Part shown: positions 54,334 through 63,731 of the stretch, in pieces
Position numbering within the stretch: the stretch's first letter is position 1
Layout of the letters: each line of letters starts with the position of its first letter
Assembly (NCBI GenBank): GCA_963752045.1
Contig: CAVVWN010000005.1
Location: 1-64,000, forward strand
Origin: DATKDF01 sp963752045
Lineage (GTDB): Bacteria; Acidobacteriota; Vicinamibacteria; Vicinamibacterales; SCN-69-37
Length of the DNA: 64,000 nucleotides
Direction: 5' to 3'
Notes under the pieces: model-generated
Seen by the model: only the letters and a program-made list of their open reading frames with translations
Databases searched by the model: none
What the model was told of the DNA's origin: nothing
Translations under genes and position numbers: made by a program

Positions 54334-55734
54334 ATGCCGTCGCCCGCACCCGGCCCTCGCGCCACGCACGTCAATCCCATCGTCGTCCTGCTGGGCATCC
54401 TGCTGCTGGCCACGGCGCTCACGTATCTGGTGGACTCGGGACGCTACGAGCGCGACGGCCGGCTGGTCGTGCCCGGCACGTACCAGACCCTCGAGAAGGA
54501 TCGCTCGCTCGTCAACCTGTTCCGTCTGACGCCGGCCGAGGCCGGCGACCTCGTGCGGCCGGTCAGCTTCGCCGGCACGGCCCTCGCGATTCCTGCCGGT
54601 CTCGAACGGATGGCTTCGCTCATCTTCATGGTGCTCATCATCGGCGGCATGTTCGGGATCGTGACGCACACGGGCGCGATTGACGCCGGCCTCGAGAAGC
54701 TCCTGGCGAGCGCGCGCGGCAACGTCTATGTGCTCGTGCCGGCGCTGATGACGGCGTTCGCGGCGGGCAGCACGTTCCTCGGCCTGGCGTCCGAGTACCT
54801 GCTCATCATCCCGGTGATGGTCGTCATGGCGCGGCGGCTCGGCCTGTCGAGTGTCGTCGGGCTGGCCATCGTCACGGTGCCGGTCAAGGCGGGGTACCTC
54901 TCGTCGGTGACCAATCCGATTCCGCTCACCATCGCGCAGCCGCTCGTCGGCCTGCCGGTGTTCAGCGGCGCCGGCCTTCGGCTGGCCTTCTTCGCCGCCT
55001 TCCTCGTCGTCAGTATCGCGTTCGTGCTCGTGATGATCCGCCGCGAGGGATTCGACCCGGCGGCCGAGCCGCCCGTGTTCGACCATCGGGAGCTCTCGCG
55101 ACGCCACACGTTCGTGCTCGCCGTCCTCACGGCCGGTATCGCGCTGCTCGTCGTGGCGTCGAGCTCCTGGGGCTGGGAGAACGCGCAGCTCTCGGCGTAC
55201 TACATCGCGCTCAGCATCGCCGTTGCCGCGGCCGGTCGGCTCGGCCCGAGTGAAGCCGCCGAGGCGTTCGTCGGCGGCATGAAGAAGATCCTGATGGCCA
55301 GCATGCTCATCGGCGTGGCGTCGGCCGTGGCAGTCGTGCTCGAACGGGGCCTGATCCTCGACTCGATCGTGCATTCCCTGACGGCGCTCATCGGCGGCGG
55401 CGGCGCGTTTCTCTCGGCCACGGGCATGTTCGTGGCGCAGCTCGTTCTCGACTTCCTGATTCCGTCGACGTCAGGGCAGGCCGCCGTGAGCATGCCCATC
55501 ATGGGGCCGCTCGGCCAGCTCACCGGTGTGTCGGCCCAGATGACGGTGACGGCGTTTCTCTTCGGCAACGGCATCACGAACCTGCTGACACCGACCTCGG
55601 GCACACTTCTCGCCTACCTTGCCACCGCCGAAGTGGGCTGGACCGAGTGGGCGCGGTTCGTCTTCCGCTTGTGGCTCATCTACATCGCGTTGGCCATCGT
55701 GCTCATCGGCGTGGCCATCGGCCTGGGTTTCTGA
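54334..55734 (+). CDS. YfcC-like (DcuC/ArcD superfamily) transporter
   Basis: A 466-residue protein with about 12 membrane helices. Characteristic stretches are FMVLIIGGMFGIVTHTGAID, TAFAAGSTFLGLASEYLLI, DFLIPSTSGQAAVSMPIMGP and the final FGNGITNLLTPTSGTLLAYL. These belong to the YfcC/C4-dicarboxylate-like anaerobic carrier group; amino acids or dicarboxylates are likely substrates. Dodecin follows on the same strand. Confidence 0.86.
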   Translation: MPSPAPGPRATHVNPIVVLLGILLLATALTYLVDSGRYERDGRLVVPGTYQTLEKDRSLVNLFRLTPAEAGDLVRPVSFAGTALAIPAGLERMASLIFMVLIIGGMFGIVTHTGAIDAGLEKLLASARGNVYVLVPALMTAFAAGSTFLGLASEYLLIIPVMVVMARRLGLSSVVGLAIVTVPVKAGYLSSVTNPIPLTIAQPLVGLPVFSGAGLRLAFFAAFLVVSIAFVLVMIRREGFDPAAEPPVFDHRELSRRHTFVLAVLTAGIALLVVASSSWGWENAQLSAYYIALSIAVAAAGRLGPSEAAEAFVGGMKKILMASMLIGVASAVAVVLERGLILDSIVHSLTALIGGGGAFLSATGMFVAQLVLDFLIPSTSGQAAVSMPIMGPLGQLTGVSAQMTVTAFLFGNGITNLLTPTSGTLLAYLATAEVGWTEWARFVFRLWLIYIALAIVLIGVAIGLGF

Positions 55735-55826
55735 GCGCGCCGAAACGCCCGCGAGCATCGGCGCAGGATGAAAAGCGCTGGACCTCGCTGCTGCATGGAT
55801 CAATCATGAACGTTCAGGAGGAACGA

Positions 55827-56027
55827 ATGGCCATCCACAAGGTGATCGAGGTGATTTCGCAGTCTGACAAGAGCTGGGAAGACGCAGCGCAGGCTGCCGT
55901 GACCGATGCAGCCAAGACCGTCAAGGGCATCAAGTCGATTTACATCGAGAATTTCGAAGCGGTCGTGTCGAAGAACAAGATCACGCAGTACCGCGTGAAC
56001 GGCAAGATCACGTTCGAAGTGAGCTAG
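55827..56027 (+). CDS. Dodecin
   Basis: A 66-residue protein with the dodecin pattern KVIEVISQSDKSWEDAAQAA, then IKSIYIENFEAVV and YRVNGKITFEV. Dodecins form 12-mers that store flavin or coenzyme A. The Trp in KSWEDA stacks on the flavin ring in bacterial and archaeal members. GGAGG is 7 bases before the ATG. Confidence 0.93.
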   Translation: MAIHKVIEVISQSDKSWEDAAQAAVTDAAKTVKGIKSIYIENFEAVVSKNKITQYRVNGKITFEVS

Positions 56028-56073
56028 CCGTTTCCGTGTCGGTGTAGCCGGCCGGAAACGGCTCAAGCGGTGT
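56026..56073 (-). repeat. Dispersed hairpin repeat, copy B
   Basis: The reverse strand matches 28269-28314 over about 30 bases and then diverges. The arms AGCCGTTTCCG and CGGAAACGGCT pair. It starts at the dodecin stop codon, so it may also serve as terminator. Confidence 0.75.
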
Positions 56074-56097
56074 CGGTCTGAGCGCCCTGAACGGCGT

Positions 56098-58780
56098 TCA
56101 TTCGCGGAGCGCGGCTGCCGGGTCGGCCGCGAGCGCGCGGCGGGCCGGCAGCCACGTCGCCAGGAGCGCGACCGCACCCAGCAACGCCGCCGCTGCCCCG
56201 AAGCTCGCCGGATCCAGCGGCCCGATGCCGAAGAGCATCGAGTCGAGGCCCCGGGCCGCCAGGACCGCCACGACGAGGCCGAGCGCGAGGCCCGCACCGA
56301 CGAGCCGAAGCGACTGACCCAGCACGAGCCCCATCACCGCGCCGCGCGTGGCGCCGAGCGCCACGCGTACGCTGATTTCCTGCGCCCGCAGCCCCACCAC
56401 GAACGCCAGCAGCCCGTGCAGGCCGAGCGAGGTCAGCAGCAGTGCGCCAACGGCGAACACCACCAGCGCCGATGCCGCCATCCTCTGGCCGATGAAGGAG
56501 TTGGCCACAAGCTGGCGCATCGGGGCCGCGTCGAAGACCGCCACCGATGGCTCGACCTCCGCGACGGCCGTCCGCGCGGCGGCGATGAGCGAGGCCGGGT
56601 CGCCGTCGGTGCGCACCGCGAAGGTCACGAGCGTTCGCGCATCGCGGGCGTAGTGCGCGTAGATCTCCGGTGTCGGCGCGTCCTCGAGCGCCCAGTGCTG
56701 CACGTCCTCGACGACGCCGACGATGGTCGCCGCCGAGAACGGGCCGCGGTCGTCGAGCCGTACCGTGCGGCCGAGCGCAGACTGTTCACCCAGATGCGCG
56801 CGAACGAACGCGCGATTCACGAGCACGCCGGCCGGGTCGTTCGTGCCGTCGGCGCGGGTCAGCGCGCGGCCACTCACGACGCCAACGCCGAGCGCGTCCA
56901 GGTACTCGTCGCTGACCAGCCTGAATCCGGCCGTGACGGGCTGATTGTCCGGCATGGTCACGCCGTCGATCGTCATCGCCACCGTTTCGTTGCTCGTGCT
57001 GAACGGCAGCGTGTTGACGACGCCGGCCGCGGTCACGCCGGGAAGCGTCCTGTACCCGTTCGAGGATGCGGTCGTACGTGCGCTCGCGATCGACCGCGTC
57101 GGGAAAGCGCGTCGACGGCAGCGACAGGCTGAAGGCCAGCACGCGGTCCTTGTCGAATCCCGGGTCTGCCGTCGAGAGGTTGAACGCCGTGCGGGCGAGC
57201 AGCACCGTGGCGACGAGCAACGCGACCGAGACCGCCAGCTCGCCGACGATGAGCGCGCTGCGCAGGCGCTGACGACCCGGATCGGTCACGCCGCGGCCGC
57301 CCGCACGAAGAAGTCCCTCGTGATTCGGTCGGACCGATCGCCAGGCCGGCACCAGCCCGAAAACGACCACCGTCGAAATGGAGACGATCGCCGTGAACGC
57401 GAGCGCCGTTCCGTCGAGCCGAATGAGGTCGACGCCCGGCAGCACGCGCGTGACGAACTCCGGCATGGCTCCGCGGAGGCCCTCGAGCGCGAACCAGGCG
57501 AGCCAGGCCCCAATGGCACCGCCCGTGGCCGCGAGCAGCACGCTCTCGACGATCAGCTGGCGAATCACGCGCCAGCGGCTCGCGCCGAGCGCCGACCGAA
57601 GCGCAATCTCCCGGCCGCGCGAGAGCCCGCGTGCCAGTTGCAGGTTCGCGGCGTTCGTGCAGGCCACGAGCAGCAGGAGCACGACGGCCACGGCCAGTAC
57701 GGCGAACGCCGGGCCGCCCTGCTCGGTGCCGAGTTGTCCCATCGGCGTCAGCCGGACGCCACGTCCGGCATTCGTGTCCGGTGATCGCTCGGCGATCTGG
57801 GCCATGACCGTGGCGGCCGCCGTCTGTGCCTCGTCGAGCGTCGCGTCGGGCGCGAGCCGGCCGATCGCGACGACGGTGGGTGAGCGATCGCGCGCGGCCG
57901 GCGTCCACTCCGGCGTCACGACGAGCGGGGTCCACAGGTCGCCCTTGAAGTTGAAGACGGGAAACTCGAAGGTGGCAGGCATCACACCGGCCACCGTGTG
58001 GTTCGCGCCGTTGATGTCGATCGTTCGTCCGACGATGCCCGGGTCGCCGCCGAAGCGCCGCATCCACAGGCCATGGCTCAGGACGGCGATGTGGTCGCCC
58101 GCCGCCTCGACGTCCGCGCCCGTGAACGTACGGCCGAGGGCCGCGTCCACGCCGAGGAGGTCGAACGTGTTGGGTGTCACCCGGTAGGCCTGCACGCGCT
58201 CGGGCGCCGCGCCGCCCGCGAGCGTCGCGCTGAGGCCCCTGTACACGGCCACGTCGTCGAGCGACGGCACACGTGCGGCCAGGTCGGCCGCATCGACGTA
58301 ACGCAGGTTGAACCGCATCTCGTCCGCCTGCGTGTCCCAGCCGAGCAGAAACACGACCCGTCCGGGATCGGCGTAGGGAAGCGGGCGCAGCACGAGCGCG
58401 TTGATGAGGCCGAACACGGTGGTGGTGGCCGCGATCCCCAGAGCGAGCGTGGCGGCCACCGAGAGCGAGAAGCCTGGTCGCTCCCGCAACTGCCGCGCTC
58501 CGTACCGCAGGTCCTGCAGCCACCCGGACGTGACCGCGCGCGACGACGGGGCGGCGTCGAGACGGGACGGGGCCCGGGATTCGGGCCGCCAGCACGCGGC
58601 AATCGACGCGCAGGCCAGGCGCCAGTAACGCGCGCGGGCCCGAAGACGGCCGAGCGTGCGGACATCCCGTTCGAACGACTCGTTGAGATCGCCCGTGATG
58701 ACCTCGGCCGTGTCGGAGCCGAGCCACAGCCGAAGCAGCCACGCGGCCAGGGCCGGAGGAGTCGGCGGGCGGCCGGTCAT
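56098..58780 (-). CDS. ABC transporter permease, ADOP type with prefix domain, one frameshift
   Basis: About 893 residues after repair. It begins with a 75-residue prefix domain (WLLRLWLGSDTAEVITGDLN) found in PadR-associated ADOPs. The usual two MacB/FtsX units follow: LSVAATLALGIAATTTVFGL, ACTNAANLQLARGLSRGREI, and the final block ending DPAAALRE. Near 57050 an extra base splits the gene; repair joins LERV to RTLPGVTAAG. The start overlaps the stop of the PadR gene by 4 bases, so the pair forms one operon. Confidence 0.86.
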
Positions 58781-59106
58781 GACAGCGACCTCAGTCTGGG
58801 GTTGAGTCGCTTGCCGAGGCGCGCCAGTTGATGCTGGGCCTCTCGCACCGCGGCCGCGCCGGGCGGATCGAGGCTGAAGTACTTCTTGCGCTTGCCGCCC
58901 CGTTCGGGAGTCGGGTCGCCGAAACGGGAGCTGACGTAGCCGCGCCGCTCGAGCCTCGTGAGCGCCGTGTAGATCGCGCCCGGCGACACGGAGCGACCGG
59001 TCGCGTCCTCGAGGAACGACCGGACGGACGCCGTGTAGGCCTCGTCGCCCAGATGGGCGAGGGCGAGCAGCAGGAGGTGCTCGAAGGGACCGAGGTAGCT
59101 GGCCAT
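58777..59106 (-). CDS. PadR family transcriptional regulator
   Basis: A 109-residue winged-helix protein: GPFEHLLLLALAHLG, GAIYTALTRLERRGYVSSRF and GKRKKYFSLDPPGAAAV are the PadR signature. It regulates the ADOP permease that overlaps it by 4 bases (inference from order; PadR-ADOP pairs are common in this phylum). The ATG at 59106 was preferred to an upstream TTG. An AT-rich stretch directly before it (59107-59130) is the likely promoter/operator. Confidence 0.88.
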   Translation of the reverse strand: MASYLGPFEHLLLLALAHLGDEAYTASVRSFLEDATGRSVSPGAIYTALTRLERRGYVSSRFGDPTPERGGKRKKYFSLDPPGAAAVREAQHQLARLGKRLNPRLRSLS

Positions 59107-59151
59107 AATATTCAAACTGTAGGTAAAATACGACCGGCGGTCAACCGAAGT

Positions 59152-59874
59152 TCAGCGGAGGCCGGGGACGCCGGGGAGGCCGGGCTCGCCGAGAAGCTGC
59201 GGCAGTCGCCCGACGAGCGCCCTCTTGCCGTCGCTCGTGACGGGCTTGTCGCCGAGGTACACGTCGAACAGCGCCCAGCAGAGCGCGCGCGAGTGGATCG
59301 CGGCCTGCGGCGCGCCGGCGACCGTCGTCATGAGCCGGCCATCGGGGTCGCACGAGAAGACGATCTCGGTGCCCTTCGCCACTTCGTCCAGGTTGAAGTA
59401 GGAGCGGAACGAGGCGAGGGCGGCTTCGCCGCCCGGCATGGCCCGCTCGGCCGCCGCGCGTCGGACACGTGGCGTGAGCGCGTCGTCGAACGAGTCGGCG
59501 ACGTCCTTGCCGCCGACGTCGCGCGTCATCACGAGGCGCAGGGTCATGGCGGCGTCGAAGTCGAGCAGCCGGCGATACACGGTCTCGTCCCTGGCGAGTC
59601 GGTCGGCCGCGATGCCGCGGAAGCGGGCGAGCGCGGATCGGGCGGCTTCCGCGTCGACGTACAGCCCGAATGCGTAGACCTTGATCCGAAAGATGGTCTT
59701 CGTGCGGATGGCCGTGCCGGCGAGCTCGTGGATTCCGGTCGACCCGGGCGGGATTATCGACGTCGGGAACGCGACGCGGCTCGATGGCTCCAGCACGACG
59801 TCGGCGGGTGTTCCCTGGACAGCGAGAAATACCGCCAGGGTCAGCAACGAGAGACGAACACAGCCGATCGGCAC
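59152..59874 (-). CDS. Secreted chalcone isomerase-like protein
   Basis: A 240-residue protein with a signal peptide (VRLSLLTLAVFLAVQGTPAD). The chalcone isomerase-like fold is indicated by IRTKTIFRIKVYAFGLYVD, TLRLVMTRDVGGKDV, KGTEIVFSCDPDGRL and LCWALFDVYLGDKPV. Bacterial members are not known to act on chalcones. It lies 45 bases downstream of the PadR start, on the same strand. Confidence 0.8.
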   Translation of the reverse strand: MPIGCVRLSLLTLAVFLAVQGTPADVVLEPSSRVAFPTSIIPPGSTGIHELAGTAIRTKTIFRIKVYAFGLYVDAEAARSALARFRGIAADRLARDETVYRRLLDFDAAMTLRLVMTRDVGGKDVADSFDDALTPRVRRAAAERAMPGGEAALASFRSYFNLDEVAKGTEIVFSCDPDGRLMTTVAGAPQAAIHSRALCWALFDVYLGDKPVTSDGKRALVGRLPQLLGEPGLPGVPGLR

Positions 59875-59949
59875 GGCGACCTCCAGCAGGGCCAGCTATG
59901 TCCATCATCGCTCCGGTTGCGGTCTGATGTCCTGATGAGAGCCTGAATC

Positions 59950-61395
59950 GTGCTGAGGATCGGGGGGCTGGAGATCGAGCCGAGCTGCGCCGCGCCCGGA
60001 GCCCTCACCTGGGGCGAGGACTCCGGGCCGAGGGCAGCCTAACCCGGTGGCGTGTCCCCGGTGGCGCAGCCGGGTTCCTGGGCGAGATGCCAGCAGGTAG
60101 ATGCTGGCCGCCCTGCACGAGCGTCGTGGACGGGCAGGTGGCGATAGCTCGCTGCCTGCATCGTCGGCGAGGAAGTAGCGCCGGCCGTCGGCGGCTGGCA
60201 TACCAGTTCGCGTGCGGATGATGTGGGATGATCTGCGATGATGCCGGAGCTTTCTTCGTAGCCTGGCGTCAGGGCAACTCGCATCGGCGCGCCGCTGATG
60301 AACCGGTTAGCGTAATCGACGACTCGACGATCTGGACCGCCGTGCCACCGGTAGGCCGGGTCATGGGTCGTCCTTTGCGCGAGGTCGCGATGAGCGCGGT
60401 GCCACGTCCGCGATCGGTTCGCTACAGCGCGATGTCGAGCGGCTGCAGCGCGGCTTCGCACGAGCCCCTCCGTCGGCCTGATTCCGTCATCCGGCGCTCG
60501 TGGCCGCCTGCGCCGACGAGGTCTCGCGACTGCGTCGGTGCCCGACAAGTCCCAGCGATGGCACCGCCGGTGTCGGACGGCGAGCGTCGATCGTCGCCGA
60601 CGAGCCGTTCGATGCGGGCCGCGCGTCTCGCTAGGCTGCCTCGAGCGTCAGCTTTGTAGCGAGACGGGCCGTCTGGTCGTGCTGCCGCTCACGGTGTCCA
60701 CCGGTCGTGACGAAGTAGAACACGCGCGGGTCCTGCGTGTGCCCAGTGTGCCGTCCTTCTGGGCCGTGGCGAACTCGGATCAGCGGCCGAGGTTCCGACT
60801 TTCGCGTCGTGCAAGGTCGCGCCGCTGCCGGTTGCCCCTGACTGACGTCGGTGAGGACGAAGTCCCCGTTGATGGGACCGCTGTTCTCGAACGGCGTGCT
60901 GTCGACCGTGACGCCGAAGAGCGCTGTCCGCCGGATGCAGGCCGGCCATCTCGACCGGGTTGCCCCAGGACGTGCTTCGTGCCGACGGTAGAGACCTAGA
61001 CGCTGTCGCCCGGGCGTGACATTCTGGTCGTCGACGGCCCCATCCCGCACGCGCGTCGCGTTGTCCCCGCGCGTTGCACGGCGTGCGCGACGATGTTTTC
61101 CACGAGAACCTGCCGGTGTAGGGCAGCTTGCGACGAACGTGCCCTTGTATGGGCCGGTCACGATGCGGGCGAACGAACGTCCTTCGTCGCCGGTCTCTTC
61201 GCCGCTCGTGAAGATGCGATCGGCGAAGCCCTTGCCGGTGGCGGGGTTGTAGAACGCGCCCGGCGCGGGCAGGTCGGCCGAGCAGAGACGGCCGATCTGC
61301 GACGCCGAGGTGCCGTTGGCCAGATCGTAGCCATCCGTGATGGGATTCCAGGCGTACACCTGCTGAATCAGGTCCTCTCCCCACTTCACCGCAGC
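59950..61395 (-). pseudogene. PhoX/DUF839-like secreted protein, error-ridden and truncated
   Basis: Pieces of one protein appear in different minus-strand frames. They are VKWGEDLIQQVYAWNPITDG, ADLPAPGAFYNPATGKGFAD, FTSGEETGDEGRSFARIVTG, then FGVTVDSTPFENSGPINGDF, TQDPRVFYFVTTGG, and near 60260 GYEESSGII. The order matches PhoX/DUF839-like phosphatase or phytase-esterase proteins. Many indels are needed, and from 60640 to about 60090 only fragments remain. The N-terminus is cut at about 61395 by the joint to the ABC ATPase fragment. Confidence 0.55.
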
Positions 61396-61965
61396 GTGTG
61401 AGATGCACGCCGACCGGGACGATCGCCGCACGCGTCGAAGAGACGGCCGAGCTGCGCGGCATCACGGAGCTTCTCGCCCGGAAGCCGAGCGCACTTTCGG
61501 GCGGCCAGCGCCAGCGCGTCGCGATCGGTCGCGCCATCATCAGGCGCCGATCGCTCTTCCTGCTCGACGAGCCACTCTCCAACCTCGACGCGCAGCTCCG
61601 CGCTCGCATGCGCGTCGAGCTGGCGGAGCTGTTCGCCCGGCTCGGCACCGACGTGCTCTACGTCACGCACGATCAGGTGGAGGCGATGACGCTGGGGCAC
61701 CGGATCGCGCTCATCCGGGCGCGGACGCGCCGAGCAGGTGAGCACGTCCGCAGAGCTGTACGAGCGGCCCGCGACGACGTTCGCCGCGACGTTCATCGGC
61801 ACGCCACCGATGAATCTGCTCGACGTCGAGGCGCTGGGCGGTCACGTGCCGATGCTCGAGGGCGTGCCGCCGGGTGCGGCGACCGTCGGCGTGCGGGAGA
61901 TCAGGACGTCCGCCGGCGTCGGCGTTCGTGCCGTCGCCGAGAGGCACTATAGGAAGGGCGATTGA
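61396..61965 (+). pseudogene. MalK/UgpC-like ABC ATPase, N-terminus missing, one frameshift
   Basis: The fragment carries the ABC signature LSGGQRQRVAIGRAI, Walker B with the D-loop (LFLLDEPLSNLDAQLR) and the H-loop (VLYVTHDQVEAMTL), then a CUT1-type sugar importer ending (STSAELYERPATTFAATFIG). Walker A and the Q-loop are absent, because the sequence upstream of about 61395 belongs to another gene. An extra C near 61722 shifts the frame; repair gives RAGRAEQVSTSAELYERP. The regulatory tail stops early. Confidence 0.8.
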
Positions 61966-62092
61966 CGAACACGCGACCATGCCGCAAACGTACTGGCAAA
62001 ACGAGGTGACTCGGACGCGACACCGAGATGTCGATTACATTTCGTGAAGGGATGCATAATCAGCGTCACATTCCTGTGATGGAGGGCTGTTC

Positions 62093-63018
62093 ATGCTGCG
62101 TCGACACCTGCTTGTCACCGTTCTGACCGCGCTCATCGTCGCGGCCGTCGCCGTCCTGTCTGCCGGCCGCAACCTCCGCAGCAGGCGCCTCGGTTCAAGG
62201 TGCTCATCTCGGTCGACATGGAAGGCGTGGCCGGCGTCGTCACGAGCGACCAGCTCGGCCCGGCCGGGTTCGAGTACGGGCGGTTTCGCGAGTTCATGAC
62301 GCGGGAGGCGCTTGCGGCCGTGGAGGCCGCGCGCGCGGCCGGCGCGACCGAGATCGTCGTGGCCGATGCCCACGGCAACGGCGAGAACCTGCTCATCGAG
62401 GCGTTTCCGCCCGACGTGCGCATCATCCGGTCGTGGCCCCGGAAGCTCAGCATGGTCGCCGGCGTCGACGATGGCGTCGACGCGCTCGTGTTCATCGGCT
62501 ATCACGCCGGCACGAACAACCCCACCGGCGTGCGCGCCCACACGTTCTCGAGCGCGACTCTCACGCGGGTGGCGCTCAACGGCGCGAACGTGACCGAAGG
62601 CTCGTGGAACGCGGCGATTGCCGGAGAGTTCGGCGTACCCGTCGTCATGATCTCGGGTGACGATGCGGCGATTGCCGAGGTGCGCGGGACGGTGGGGAAC
62701 ATCGAGGCGGCCGAGACGAAGCGAAACCTCGGCTTTCACTCGGCGAACACGCTCACGCCGCAGGCGGCCGCTTCGCTCATCCGGCAACGCGTCGAAGCCG
62801 GCCTCAGGCGGCGCACGGAGATGAAACCGTACCGCGTCAACGGTCCGGTGACGGTCGACGTGTCGTTCAAGAACTACATGCCGGCCGAAGTGCTCGCCTA
62901 CCTGCCGATGTTCGAGCGCACGGATTCACATTCGGTCCGCTTCCGCGCGAAGGACATGGCGGAAGCCTCCGCGATCATGGAGTTCATCACGGAGTACCGG
63001 GCGGATATCACGCCGTAG
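62093..63018 (+). CDS. M55 family D-aminopeptidase (DppA-like), secreted, one frameshift
   Basis: About 308 residues. The signal segment MLRRHLLVTVLTALIVAAVA begins at 62093. One base is missing near 62170, after which RFKVLISVDMEGVAGVV begins. The M55 zinc ligands are visible: Asp and Glu in SVDMEGVAG, His in VADAHGNGEN, His in FIGYHAGTNN, and Glu in NVTEGSWNA. DppA removes D-amino acids from D-Ala peptides, usually in cell-wall recycling. The protein is complete from 62200 onward. Confidence 0.88.
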
Positions 63019-63019
63019 G

Positions 63020-63172
63020 ACGTCAGGTGCGACGGGGTGCGTCAGGTGCGACGGGGTGCGTCAGGTGCGTCAGGGTGCGTCGGGGTGCGGCCAAAGAGCA
63101 CCCGGTCGCACCCAGTCGCACCCGACGCACCTGACGCACCCGACGCACCTGACGCACCCCGTCGCACCCGAC
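63020..63172. repeat. 9-10-bp tandem repeats in two inverted halves
   Basis: The left half (about 63020-63090) repeats GTGCGTCAGG/GTGCGACGGG units. The right half (about 63098-63172) repeats the complementary GACGCACCC/TCGCACCC units. The two can fold into a long hairpin between convergent genes. Confidence 0.88.
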
Positions 63173-63176
63173 CGGG

Positions 63177-63602
63177 CTACTTGTCTTTGATCCTCGTCGC
63201 TGACCAGGGAATGAGGTTGCCCTGGATGTCGATGGCGCCCGACATGTTGCCGTCTTCCTGGAGCGTGCCCTTGAACCAGATTTCGTTCGTGCCGTCAGGG
63301 CTCACCGCGAACCAGAGCACGCCTTCGGCGATCTCGCCGTAGATGTTCGACGTGCCCATCTCGCTCGTGATCGATCCGGAGACCTTGTTCGGTTCCTTCT
63401 CGTCGAGGGCGATGGTCACCGTGGCCGCCATGGACCCGTTGGGCGACTGCAGCGACAGGTTCCACTTGCCGGCATAGGACGGCTTGGCGGTCTCCTCGGT
63501 CTTCTGCTCGGGCTTCGGCTTGGCCGGATCCTGGGCTGCAGCCGCGGCCGGCAGGCCGACGACCAGCGCGAGCGCGGCGGTGATGGCGAGAAACTTCTTC
63601 AT
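63177..63602 (-). CDS. Small secreted protein of unknown function
   Basis: A 141-residue protein with a signal peptide (MKKFLAITAALALVVGLPAA). A charged linker (KPKPEQKTEETAKP) leads to a beta-rich domain: GKWNLSLQSPNGSMAATVTI, GSITSEMGTSNIYGEI, FKGTLQEDGNMSGAIDI. The pattern suggests a small beta barrel such as the META/lipocalin-like type, but no family can be named. Confidence 0.75.
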   Translation of the reverse strand: MKKFLAITAALALVVGLPAAAAAQDPAKPKPEQKTEETAKPSYAGKWNLSLQSPNGSMAATVTIALDEKEPNKVSGSITSEMGTSNIYGEIAEGVLWFAVSPDGTNEIWFKGTLQEDGNMSGAIDIQGNLIPWSATRIKDK

Positions 63603-63668
63603 GGCGCCTCCTCAAGCGCGCCCGCGAGGGCCGGGCGTCGCCAAATCATAAGCCCAAATCCGCACCTT

Positions 63669-63731
63669 GGCGCACCCGCCGCACCCGCGCCCCCGCCGCA
63701 CCCGACGCACCCGACGCACCCGCCGCACCCG
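63669..63731 (+). repeat. 9-bp tandem repeat before the guaA stop
   Basis: Units of the form GACGCACCC, CGCCGCACC and GCGCACCCG follow each other up to the stop codon of guaA. The unit is the same as in 63098-63172. Confidence 0.85.

Noticed and set aside
60228..60659. A 143-codon plus-strand frame in the error-rich segment
   Set aside because: No recognisable motif, and the opposite strand shows pieces of a PhoX-like protein in the same stretch.
59950..62180. A prophage or mobile-element insertion as cause of the disturbed region
   Set aside because: No transposase, integrase, phage gene, target duplication or terminal repeat is visible. Indel-rich copies of ordinary genes explain it.
63020..63172. 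Repeat array considered as a CRISPR
   Set aside because: Units are 9-10 bases, directly joined without unique spacers, and no cas genes are nearby.
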